Below the pieces are notes generated by a model that ran no database searches, had not been told where the DNA came from, and worked only from the letters and a program-made list of their open reading frames with translations. The position numbers and the translations under genes are program-made. Shown here one piece after another: positions 12,201-24,200 of a stretch of 64,000 bases of DNA. Every line of letters begins with the position of its first letter. Position 1 is the first letter of the stretch. Source of the DNA: Salvelinus alpinus (taxonomy: Eukaryota; Chordata; Actinopteri; Salmoniformes; Salmonidae); contig NC_092100.1 of NCBI RefSeq assembly GCF_045679555.1, positions 36,046,106 through 36,110,105 of the forward strand, written 5' to 3'.

Positions 12201-15200
12201 AGTTGTTTCCATCATCCTGGAAAACCTGTTTGTCCATAATGTCCAAAAAGGCTTTGTCCTCCACTGATGGTGCTGGTTTATCATCGTCTTGTGTTTTGTC
12301 GAACACGGAACATCCCAGGTTGTCTGTGTTCACAGTTGTGTTTGGATCTCTCGAGTGCATTGTAGAGGGAGAGATGTGTTTCTGAGCTACACTGTTGTAG
12401 TTCTCTTTTACCTGGATGATGTCAGGGCAAGGGCTCAGATAGGATGTGCGACCATTCTGAAGTATGTTTGTCCTGAACACGTTAACATTGGCTGGTCGGT
12501 GAGCCGTTCCCAGACAGACCTCACCCACGATGACCCACCCGAGGTCGAGTCGCTGTGCATAAGGAGTGTCGTGGGGCCCATTGATTTGCTCTCGTACCTT
12601 GTGTACCCTTAAGATGTCTCGTCCTAAGAGCAGGAGGATGGGAGCGTCTGGGTCCACAGCTGGAATTTTGTCCATAACTGGTTGCAGATGGGGATGATGA
12701 TACGCAATGTCGGGGGAGGGAATCTCCGTCCTATCGTCTGGCATCATATCACACTCTATCAGAGTAGGGAGAGATAGCTGCATGTGTCCGTCTATAGACT
12801 CCACCATGAAGTTGACGGCTCTCCTGCCTGAAGTCTCTGTTACCCCAGAACAGGTCTTCATGGTGTATGGAGCAGAGTTGTCGTTGATGTTGAAGAGATT
12901 GAAAAACTCTGTCTTGGCCAGAGATTTGTTACTCTGTTCATCAAGCACTACATACATTTTGACAGCTTTCTCTCTTTTCCCAGCCGGATAAGCTTTAACT
13001 AGGCATATTTTTGAACATGATCTTGGATTAACTGCCTCACCACAGATCTCCGTACACTTTGAGGTGACAGATAGAAGAGCATCGTCACCTTGCTCCCCGC
13101 CATGCTCTTTCTCTGCTGTAGCAGTGTCTGTATTTGAAGGGGCTGGACCTGGATGCAGAGCAGCAAGATGTCTGTCGCTGTCGCACTCAGAGCACTTGAT
13201 TGACACCTTACAGTCTTTAGCTCTGTGCTGAGTTGACCCACAACATCGGAAACAAATTCCATTCTCTTTGAGATATGATTTGCGCTCATCTAGAGTTTTG
13301 TACCTAAACCCACGACACTTTTTAAGAGGATGAGGTTTGTTATGTATCGGGCATTGATGGTCAGGGTTTTCAATCTTTGTCTTACTGGGTTTGGTTTGGT
13401 GGTCTGAGGGCTCAGATGACACATCGGTTTTGTATACAGTCACAGGTGTCTTGCTGCTGTACCTGGCAGGTTTCTCACTTTTCATAGACACCTGGTTAGT
13501 TGCGGTGTAGAGGGTGAAACTGGGGTCGTTTCTAGTTTTCGCCTGGTTCCTGATGAATCTCGAGAAGAACGAGAATGGTGGGAATGCTACCCGATAGTCC
13601 TCCTTGTATTTGGATCCCTGCGCAATCCATTTTTCTTGTAAACTGAATGGTAGTTTCTCTACTATAGGGTTTACCCCCCGAGATGTGTCCAGATAAGCGA
13701 GGCCTGGAAGGTACCCTTCTACTTTAGCACACTCCAGTTCGAGAAGAATGTCACCTAGTTCTCTTAGTTTGTGATTGTCTTTGTTAGCCAGTTTTGGAAA
13801 ATCATGAATTTTCTTCAACAGTGCATTCTCGATCACTTCAGGTGTACCATAGCACTCTTCTAGTCGTTGCCAGACCATGTTAAGCCCTGCTGTTGCGTTG
13901 AAAATATGGACAGATCTAATTCTGTTTGCTTGCTCAGACGACTCTGCCCCTAGCCACTTGGTAATTAGATCTAACTCTTCCCTGGCTGATAAATTCAAGT
14001 CTCTGATCGCATTGAGAAAGGATGCTTTCCATGCCCAATAATTTTCAGGGCGATCATCAAACTTCAGGAGTCCGGAACTCACCATCTCACGGCGTAGGAG
14101 GTACTTGATGAGGTCTGGTGCCACTTGTGACTCAGGGACGCTTTGTGTGTGTGACTGGAAGTGGGCTTGTTTTCCATTTACACCATGCTGCTGTTCATTT
14201 CTTTTGAACGGAGAGTCTCTGCTCATGTTCTGTTGTTTGCTACTTTCTGGATTATGGTATGTAGCTGGGTCAACACTAAGCTCTTGTTTCTCCACTTCAA
14301 ATGGAAGTTCAGCAAAGTAGGACCTAGCATGTTGTTGCACATACTCACAGGTACGCTGGACTGGACTTAAGGGCTGTGTCCCTGTGTCTAGTTCTTTGTG
14401 AAGTTCTCTGCGTTCTGATCCTACAGCTTCTTCAAAGGCTGCAGCTTCAGCCAACGCAGCAGCAGCTGTTCTCTCAACTTGGAGAACATATAAACTTGCC
14501 TCGAGGTCAGCTTTTTGCTTCAACAAGCTGGCCTCTATTTCTGCCTTTTGTTTCATCACAGAAGCTTCCTTCTCAGCATAGGAGACTTGTGCACGCGCTG
14601 CGTCTGCTCTGGCGCGTGCTTTGATGGCTGCAGAACTCACCGTTGAGGATCTGCTTGACTGTTTTGATGACCTTGATCTTGTAGATTGAGACTTGGTCCC
14701 AATGTGCTGAAGAGGCTCCTCCATCTCTCTCTGTCGAACTCTTGGCTCTGGTTGTTGTACCGTAGACTGCTGGTCTTCCATAGGAACAGAGGCTTTGTTG
14801 GCTGATGAATGTAGAAACAAAACCACCGTGTGTGGTTATTCTTGAGCTTGAGCCCGCCGTGATGATGTTTTTTTACTATTCTGCCCTTGAGTTGCGTTCC
14901 CATGCAAAACTAGACAGATAGCTAACAACTAAGTCTTCAATAAAACTCCCAAGGCGTAACTTTTCTTGAATGAATATATTGTAAACGTTTATGTTGTAAA
15001 ACTGCAAAACACAGAAAAGAATATACTTTAGTATTCAATTCACACCAACATACTGTAGCTGTACATTATACATTTGAAGTTGCATGAATACAAAGCACGT
15101 GCTACGGTACCATGCATCTGGCATGATGCCAAACCATATAGCTAATTGCTTTCTCATATGGTAATTGACTAACTCCTTTCATTACTCTAATAATGTACAA

Positions 15201-18200
15201 CCATCTATGTAGAATAACAAGGCATATTACACTAGAAACAGTAACAAAAATACAGTATTGTATATTTTACAATTCGTTTGCATGACGCACGAGCAAAGTA
15301 ATACAGCTAACATCATACATGAAAGGCATTGCAATTTGTGAGTAAATGCAACCAACCAACATTGATATGTAAGAAACTCTATCAATAACAAGATTATCAT
15401 CATTAGCTAAATGCTTGAATCGAACTTACAAACAAATATTTTCCAAGGCTGAAGCGTGACAAGAAATAACTAAACTGAAAGACCTGCACCGTAGCGTTGT
15501 TTTTAGCTGCTTCTAAGCGTGCAGAACGAATTCTCTACTTCCTGTTTGTGTACACTCTAAGTACCAGAAAGCTCCACTAGGGGGCAAATAACATCATGGA
15601 ACACAATGAAAATCCATTTTAACTATTGTAATAAAATAATCTGTTACCTTCTAACAGGANNNNNNNNNNNNNNNNNNNNNNNNNNNNNNNNNNNNNNNNN
15701 NNNNNNNNNNNNNNNNNNNNNNNNNNNNNNNNNNNNNNNNNNNNNNNNNNNNNNNNNNNCAGTAATCATGTAGTAACAAAAAGTGTTCAACAAATCAAAA
15801 TATATTTTAGACTTTAGATTCTTAAAAGTAGCCACCCTTTGCCTTGATGAAAGCTTTGCACACTCTTGGCATTCTCTCAACCAGCTTAATGAGGAATGTT
15901 TTTCCAACAGTCTTGAAGGAGTTCCCACATATGCTGAGCACTTGTTGGTTGCTTTTCCTTAACTCTGCGGTCCAACTCATCCCAAACCATCTCAACTGGG
16001 TTGAGGTCGGGTGATCGTGGAGGCCAGGTCATCTGATGCAGCACTCCATCTCTCTCCTTGGTCAAAAAGCCCTTACACAACCTGGAGTTGTGTTTTGGGT
16101 CTTTGTCATGTTGAAAAATCAAATAATTTATTTATATAGCCCTTCTTACATCAGCTGATATATCAAAGTGATGTACAGAAATCCAGCCTAAAACCCCAAA
16201 CAGCAAGCAATGCAGGAGTAGAAGCACGGTGGCTAGGAAAAACTCCCTAGAAAGGCCAAAACCTAGGAAGAAACCTAGAGAGGAACCAGGCTATGAGGGG
16301 TGGCCAGTCCTCTTCTGGCTGTGCCGTGTGAAGATTATAACATAACATGGCCAAGATGTTCAAATGTTCATAAATGACCAGCATGGTCAAATAATAGTAA
16401 TCAGAGTGAACAGGTCAGTTTTCCATAGCCGCAGGCAGAACAATTGAAACTGGAGCAGCAGCACGGCTAGGTGGACTGGGGACAAGTCATCATGCCAGGT
16501 AGTCCTGAGGTATGGTCCTAGGGCACAGGTCCTCCGAGAGAAATAAAGAAAGAGAGAATTAGAGAGAGCATACTTAAATTCACACAGGACACCGGATAAG
16601 ACAGGAGAAATACTCCAGATATAACAGACTGACCCTAGCCCCCCTGACACAAACTGCTGCAGCATAAATACTGGAGGCTGAGACAGGAGGGGTCAGGAGA
16701 CACTTTTAGTCCCACTATGCGCAAACCAGATGGATTGGCGTATTGCTGCAGAATGCTGGGGTAGCCATGCTGGTTAAGTGTGCCTTAAATTCTAAATAAA
16801 TCACAGACAGTGTCACCACCAAAGCATCCCCACATCATCACACCTCCTCCTCCATGCTTCACGGTGGGAACCACACATGCGGAGATCATCCGTTCAGCTA
16901 CTCTGCATCTCACAAAGACAAAGTGGTTGGAACCAAAAATCTAAAAATTGGACTCACCAGATCAAAAGGACAGATTTCCACAGGTCTAATGTCCATTGCT
17001 GGTGTTTCTTGGCCCAAGCAAGTCACTTCTTGTTATTGGTGTCCTTTAGTAGTGGTTTCTTTGCAGAAATTCCACCGTGAACGCCTGATTCATGCACTCC
17101 TCTGAACAGTTGATGTTGAGATGTGTCTGATACTTGAACTCTGTGAAGCATTTATTTGGACTGCAATCTTAGGTGCAGTTAACTCTAATGAACTTGTCCT
17201 CTGCAGCAGAAGTAACTCTGGGTCTTCCTTTCCTGTGGCGGTCCTCATGAGAGCCAGTTTCATCATAGCACTTTATGGTTTTTCCGACTGCACTTGAAGA
17301 AACTTTTTCAGGATTGACTGACCTTCATGTCTTAAAAGTAATGACGGACTGTCGTTTCTCTTTGCTTATTTGAGCTGTTCTTGCCATAATATGGACTTGG
17401 TCTTTTACTAAATAGGGCTATCTTCAATATGCCACCCCTACCTTGTCACAACAACTGATTGGCTGAAACGCATTAATCTTCACGATTGGTGGGTCCCCTG
17501 TGGGACTTTTGAACTAACTTAGGCTAATGCGATCAGCATGAGGTTGTAAGTATCAAGAACATTTCCCAGGACATAGACATATCTGATAATGGCAGAAAGC
17601 TTAAATTCTTGTTAATCTAACTGCACTGTCCAATTAACAGTAGCTATGACAGTGAAAGAATACCATGCTATTGTTTGAGGAGAGTGTACAATTTTGAACA
17701 TGAGAAGTTATTAATAAACTAATTAAGCACATTTGGGCAGTCTTGATACATTTTGAACAGAAATGCAATGGTTCATTGGATCATTATAAAACTTTCACAT
17801 ACACTGCTGCCATCTAGTGGCCAAAATCTAAATTGCACCTGGGCTGGAATAATACATTATGGCCTTTCTCTGGCATTTCAAAGATGATGGTAAAAGCACA
17901 CAAAAGAACGGTTGGTTTTTTCTTCGTATTATCTTTTACCAGATCTAATGTGTTATATTCTCCTACATTCCTGTCACATTTCTACAAACTTCAAAGTGTT
18001 TCCTTTCAAATGGTATCAAGAATATGCATATCCTTGCTTCAGGGCCTGAGCTACAGGCCGTTAGATTTGGGTATGACATTTTAGGCAAAAACATTTTTTA
18101 AAGGTGCCCGATCCAATTAAGAAGGAAATAAATTCCAGGTGACTACCATTCCAGGTGACTACCTCATGAACCTGGTTGAGAGAATGCCAAGTGTGCAAAG

Positions 18201-21200
18201 CTGTCAAGGCAAAGGGTGGCTACTTTGAAGAATCTCAAATATATTTCGATTTGTTTAACACTTTTTTCGTTACTATGATTCCATATGTGTTATTTCGTAG
18301 TTTTGATGTCTTCAGTATTATTCTACAATGTAGAAAATAGTAAAAAATAAAGAAAAACCCTGTAACGAGTACTCTAGGTGTGTCCAAACTTTTGACTGGT
18401 ACTGTACATAATTACTCCTCAACAACAATTTTGACGATTTCTTCCTTAGCCCAACTAAATATAATTTCCTTGTTTTTTGGCAGGATCCAACAAGAGAGAC
18501 CAGTGTCTCCTGTACCCAGCTGTTTGTCTATGAAGAGTGACAAGTCTATGGACCTGCCAATGAGGTTGTCAAATAAAAGGTTATTACAATATTTAGAGTT
18601 CAAGGTTTCTTTAAAACAAAACTCATAAACACGCACCCATGACTTCTTGTACTTTGTAAAGATTTAAAAGTTTGTTTTGACAGGGTCCCTCCACTCCCTC
18701 AGCAGAAACAGGACTGTCCTCCTTCCTGCACTGTGTCCATGGAGCCATATGAAGGAGCGAATGTCTTACCCGTAGATCAGAAAATGTGAGTGTCTGCTGT
18801 TTCTACGGCTTCATATCACTTGGAGACCACATTGTCTCAGGTCTTCATAACTGTAGAAATTCAGTTTCCATTTGTTCCTCCTTTGATACAAAATGTTTAA
18901 ACATTTTATGTCATTTTCCCAGGCACCAAAATGTCGGTGCTGAGGCAGAAATTCAAGAGAAGCTCAAATCAACTCTGAAGAAGAGATTTCAGTGTGTTTT
19001 TGAGGGACTAGCACAGCAAGGAAACCCTACACTTCTCAATGACATCTACACAGAGATTTTCATCACTGAAGGTGGAAGTGGAAAGGTCAATAATGACCAT
19101 GAGATAATACAGATTGAGGCAGCATCCAGGAGACCAGCAACACAAGATACACCAATCAAATGTAATGACATCTTTAAACCCTTACCTGGACAAGACAGGC
19201 ATATAAAAGCTGCGTTGACAAAGGGAGTCGCTGGCATTGGAAAGACCATTTCCGTGCAGAAGTTTATTCTGGACTGGGCCGAAGGAAAAGCCAATAAGGA
19301 TATTCAGTTCATATTTCCACTTCCTTTTCGTGAGCTGAATTTGATGAGGACGGAGAGATGCAGTTTGATGGAACTTTTACAATCTTTTTTCATGGAAATT
19401 AAAGAATCCAAAATGATTAACTATGATGAGTGCAAAGTCCTGTTTGTATTTGATGGTCTGGATGAGTGTCGACTCCCTCTTGACTTCCAAAACAATAAGA
19501 CCTGTTTTGATGTCTCAGAGTCAACCTCAGTCGATGTGCTGCTGACAAACCTTATTAAAGGGAATCTGTTACCCTCTGCGCTTCTCTGGACAACCTCCCG
19601 ACCTGCAGCAGCCAATCAGATCCCTCCTGAGTGTGTTGATCAGGTGACAGAGGTACGAGGGTTCAATGACCCACAGAAGGAGGAGTACTTCAGGAAGAGA
19701 TTCAGTGATGAGAACCTGGCCAGCAGAATCATCTCACACATTAAATCCTCAAAGAGTCTCTACATCATGTGCCACATACCAGTTTTCTGTTGGGTTTCAG
19801 CCACTGTTCTAGAGAGAATGTTGGGTGAAGCAGAGAGTAAAGAGATCCCCAAGACTCTGACTCAAATGTGCGCACACTTCCTGATCTTTCAGACCAAACA
19901 GAGTAGAAAAAAGTATCTTGGAGAAGATTACATTGATCACCACTGGAATACATTAATGATAATGAAACTGGGGAAACTGGCTTATCAACAGCTGGAAAAA
20001 GGTAATCTGATCTTCTACGAGGAAGACCTAAGAGAATGTGGCATTGATGTCACAGAAGCATCCGTGTACTCAGGAGTGTGCACAGAGATCTTTAGAGAGG
20101 AGAAAGGGCTGTGCCAGGGGAAGGTATACTGCTTTGTACATCTAAGCATTCAGGAGTTTTTAGCTGCTTTGTATGTGTTTCTCACATTCAAAAACAGCAA
20201 TGTAAATCTTCTCTCTCAAGGTGTAAATATTAAGACAATGTCAGGAGAAACACCTGCATTGTTTCTACACAAAAGTGCAGTGGACAAGGCCTTACAAAGT
20301 ATGAATGGACACCTGGACCTGTTCCTCCGTTTCCTTCTGGGCCTATCACTGGAGTCCAATCAAACTCTCTTACAAGGCTTACTGTCACAAACAGAAAGCA
20401 AGTCCCAAAGCAGTGAGGAAACAGCCAAGTACATAAAGATGAAGATCAGGAAGAATCCCTCTCCAGAGAGGTGCATCAACCTGTTCCACTGTCTGAATGA
20501 ACTGAATGACATTTCTCTAGTGGAGGAGATTCAAAGCTATCTGAGCTCAGGAAGTCTCTCAAAAGCTGAACTGTCACCTGCACAGTGGTCCGCTCTGGTC
20601 TTTGTTTTGCTGACTTCAGTGGAGAAGCAGGATGTGTTCGAACTGAGAAAGTATTTCAGATCAGAGGAGGGTCTTCTTAGGCTGCTACCAGTGGTCAAAG
20701 CCACCAGAACAGCAATGTGAGTATTTATGGACACATTTTCATAATTTCCTCATGGTCTTTGTAGTCTTTACCCTGTTTGTGGACCAAATGTGTTTTATTA
20801 TTTATTCCAGCCTGAAAGATTGTAACTTGACTGAAAGATGCTGTAAGTCTTTGGCTTCAGCTCTCAGATCGAACTCTTCTTCACTGAGAGAGCTGGACCT
20901 GAGTGACAATAAACTGCAGGATTCAGGAGTGAAGCTGCTCTCTGATGGATTGAAGAGTCCAGGTTGTAAATTGAAGACACTGAGGTAAGGGCATCTCTCA
21001 GAGTGGAAATATATAATTACTTTTGTTTTTGGAAATGTGAAATGATTCAACTATTTTAAATGTCCAGTTGTGTATAGAGCTGAGTATTTTTCCCATTGCA
21101 GGCTGAAGAGCTGTGGTACCACAAAGGTTGGCTGTGCTTCTCTGGCTTCAGCTCTAAGGTCAAACTCCTCACACCTGAGAGAGCTGGATCTGAGCAGGAA

Positions 21201-24200
21201 TATCCTTGGAGACTCTGGGCTAAAGCTGCTCTCTACTGTACTGGAGGATCCACACTGTAAACTGGACATACTGAGGTTAGTTTCATACAGATGTCGGATC
21301 TTAATTTGAGCCAGTTTGCTACAGCAGGAAAAGAATCCTACAGCAACAGGAAATGTGGATTATAATTCGTGGACATATTTGTAGGGGTTGATACATTTTC
21401 CTTATGGGAAAGTTGAAATTATAAACTTCAGAATCCTTTTAAAAACTCAAATATATTACAAGTTTTACATTTCCTGCAGGAAAGTTCTCCTGTAATAGGG
21501 TGATCAAATTAAGTTGGCTGTCTTCTTGGAATGAAGATTGGGTCTTTCATCTGTCATTCAATACATGGATCTCTAATAGCTGTTTACATGAGGATAGTTC
21601 AAATCTAACTCTAAGTCGCTCTGGATAAGATTGTCTGCTAACTGGCTAAAATGTAAATGTAATTCTCTCTCCATCTGTAGCCTTTCTGGTTGTGGAGTCA
21701 CAGAAGAGGGCTGTACTTCTCTGGCTTCAGCTCTGAGGTCAAACCCCTCACACCTGAGAGAACTCGACCTGACCGACAACCAACCAGGAGACTCAGGAGT
21801 GAAGCTGCTCTCTGCTGTCCTGGAAAATCCACAGTGTAAATTGCAAAAACTGAAGTGAGTACTAGAACATCTCAAGAATGGTCTGTAATTTTAGGATTTA
21901 GGTCAAATGATTGTGATTTGTGATCTGATTTTGTTGAGGATATCTGGGCATGGGCATTTAATTCTGAGATCAGAAACCTAAGGGAGAATGAGGAAGTACA
22001 GCTCTCCAGTTGCTCTTAGAAACTTGAAGTTACTTCTCAATGAGTAATGAAGTGTACTACAATGCCGATGACAGTAGGACATTATATTATGTTGATTCCC
22101 TCTGCAGGCTGTATAACTCTAAAACCACAGAGGAAGGATGTTGTTATCTGGCTTCAGCTCTGATGACAAACCCCTCACACCTGAGAGAGCTTGACCTAGG
22201 TGGAAATAAGTTAAGAGACTCAGGAATTAACCATCTCTCTGCTGCACTGAAGGAACCACAATGTAAACTGGAAACACTGAGGTGATGTGTAATTAAAATA
22301 CATGTTCTTTAATGAAATAAACCTTGTTCACAAAAGGATAAAGGAACACTAAATTGGGTAGTTATATGTTTGAACATGAATAATGTCATCATGTCCTATG
22401 AAAATACATATCATACAAACAAACCACTCTGTCTGCAGGATGTTAGGCTGTGGAGTCACAGAGGAGAGCTGTGCTTCTCTGGCTTCAGCTCTGAGGTCAA
22501 ACCCCTCACATCTGAGAGAGCTGGACCTGACCAACAACCAACCAGGAGACTCAGGTGTGAAGATGCTCTCTGCTGTCCTGGAGGATCCACTCTGTAAACT
22601 GGAAAGACTTTCGTAAGTATTACAGCATATTCCATAATGTCAGAATAGGGGCACTATAACTGATCCACCTGGAGGCTTGCAGGCAGCTTGCTGATGGACA
22701 TTAACATTGCACAGTCACAATCTATAAATATTACCTTCATATTTATTCCCAGGCTGAAATGCTGTAACCTCACTGAGAAATGCTGTGGGTCTCTGGCCTC
22801 AGCTCTCAGCTCAAACTCCTCTAGTCTGAGAGAGCTGCACCTGAGTCACAATAACCTACAGGATTCAGGAGTGAAGCTGCTCTCTGCTGGACTGGGGAAT
22901 ACACACTGTAAAGTGGAAAAACTGGGGTAAGGCCAAACTTCTTGGAGACCATGAAGTTGCATGAAAACAAATTATAAACTACAGTGAGGGAAAAAAGTAT
23001 TTGATCCCCTGCTGATTTTGTACGTTTGCCCACTGACAAAGAAATGATCAGTCTATAATTTTAATGGTAGGTTTATTTGAACAGTGAGAGACAGAATATC
23101 AACAAAAAAATCCAGAAAAACGCATGTCAAAAATGTTATGAATTGATTTGCATTTTAATGAGGGAAATAAGTATTTGACCCCTCTGCAAAACATGACTTA
23201 GTACTTGGTGGCAAAACCCTTGTTGGCAATCACAGAGGTCAGACGTTTCTTGTAGTTGGCCACCAGGTTTGCACACATCTCAGGAGGGATTTTGTCCCAC
23301 TCCTCTTTGCAGATCTTCTTCAAGTCATTAAGGTTTCGAGGCTGACGTTTGGCAACTCGAACCTTCAGCTCCCTCCACAGATTTTCTATGGGATTAAGGT
23401 CTGGAGACTGGCTAGGCCACTCCAGGACCTTAATGTGCTTCTTCTTGAGCCACTCCTTTGTTGCCTTGGCCGTGTGTTTTGGGTCATTGTCATGCTGGAA
23501 TACCCATCCACGACCCATTTTCAATACCCTGGCTGAGGGAAGGAGGTTTTCACCCAAGATTTGACGGTACATGGCCCCGTCCATCGTCCCTTTGATGCGG
23601 TGAAGTTGTCCTGTCCCTTTAGCAGGAAAACACCCCCAAAGCATAATGTTTCCACCTCCATGTTTGACGGTGGGGATGGTTTCTTTGGGTCATAGGCAGC
23701 ATTCCTCCTCCTCCAAACACGGCAAGTTGGGTTGATGCCAAAGAACTCCATTTTGGTCTCATCTGACCACAACACGTTCACCCAGTTGTCCTCTGAATCA
23801 TTCAGATGTTCATTGGCAAACTTCAGACGGGCATGTATATGTGCTTTCTTGAGCAGGGGGACCTTGCGGGCGCTGCAGGATTTCAGTCCTTCACGGCATA
23901 GTGTGTTACCAATTGTTTTCTTGATGACTATGGTCCCAGCTGCCTTGAGATCATTGACAAGATCCTCCTGTGTAGTTCTGGGCTGATTCCTCACCGTTCT
24001 CATGATCATTGCAACTCCACGAGGTGAGATCTTGCATGGAGCCCCAGGCTGAGGGAGATTGACAGTTCTTTTGTGTTTCTTCCATTTGCGAATAATCACA
24101 GAAACTGTTGTCACCTTCTCACCAAGCTGCTTGGCGATGGTCTTGTAGCCCATTCCAGCCTTGTGTAGGTCTACAATCTTGTCCCTGACATCCTTGGAGA

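Larger units (their letters stand above)
8072..15761 (-). mobile_element. BEL/Pao LTR retrotransposon, whole-looking and young
   Basis: A retroelement of the BEL/Pao family inserted into the Tc1 element. It has two LTRs of about 793 bp, one long gag-pol frame on the minus strand between them, and a 5-bp target duplication GTAAT (8067-8071 and 15762-15766). A purine-rich tract (GGCGGGGAG on the minus strand) sits beside the left LTR as expected. I saw no difference between the two LTRs over the roughly 780 bp present in both, so the insertion looks very recent. It looks whole, with no break seen in the coding frame. The only defect is an assembly gap at the outer end of the right LTR. Confidence 0.92.
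7957..18404 (-). mobile_element. Tc1-like transposon split by later insertions
   Basis: The left TIR (AGTACCAGTAAAACG, slightly decayed) begins at 7957 and the right TIR (TTTTGACTGGTACTG) ends at 18404, both next to TA. The transposase is on the minus strand and broken. A fragment at 15886-16122 carries FQHDKDPKH and [14 protein letters not shown]. Three later insertions split it: the BEL/Pao element (8072-15761), an unclassified repeat (about 16126-16706) and a dispersed repeat (17483-18114). The whole nest sits in NLR intron 3. Confidence 0.85.
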
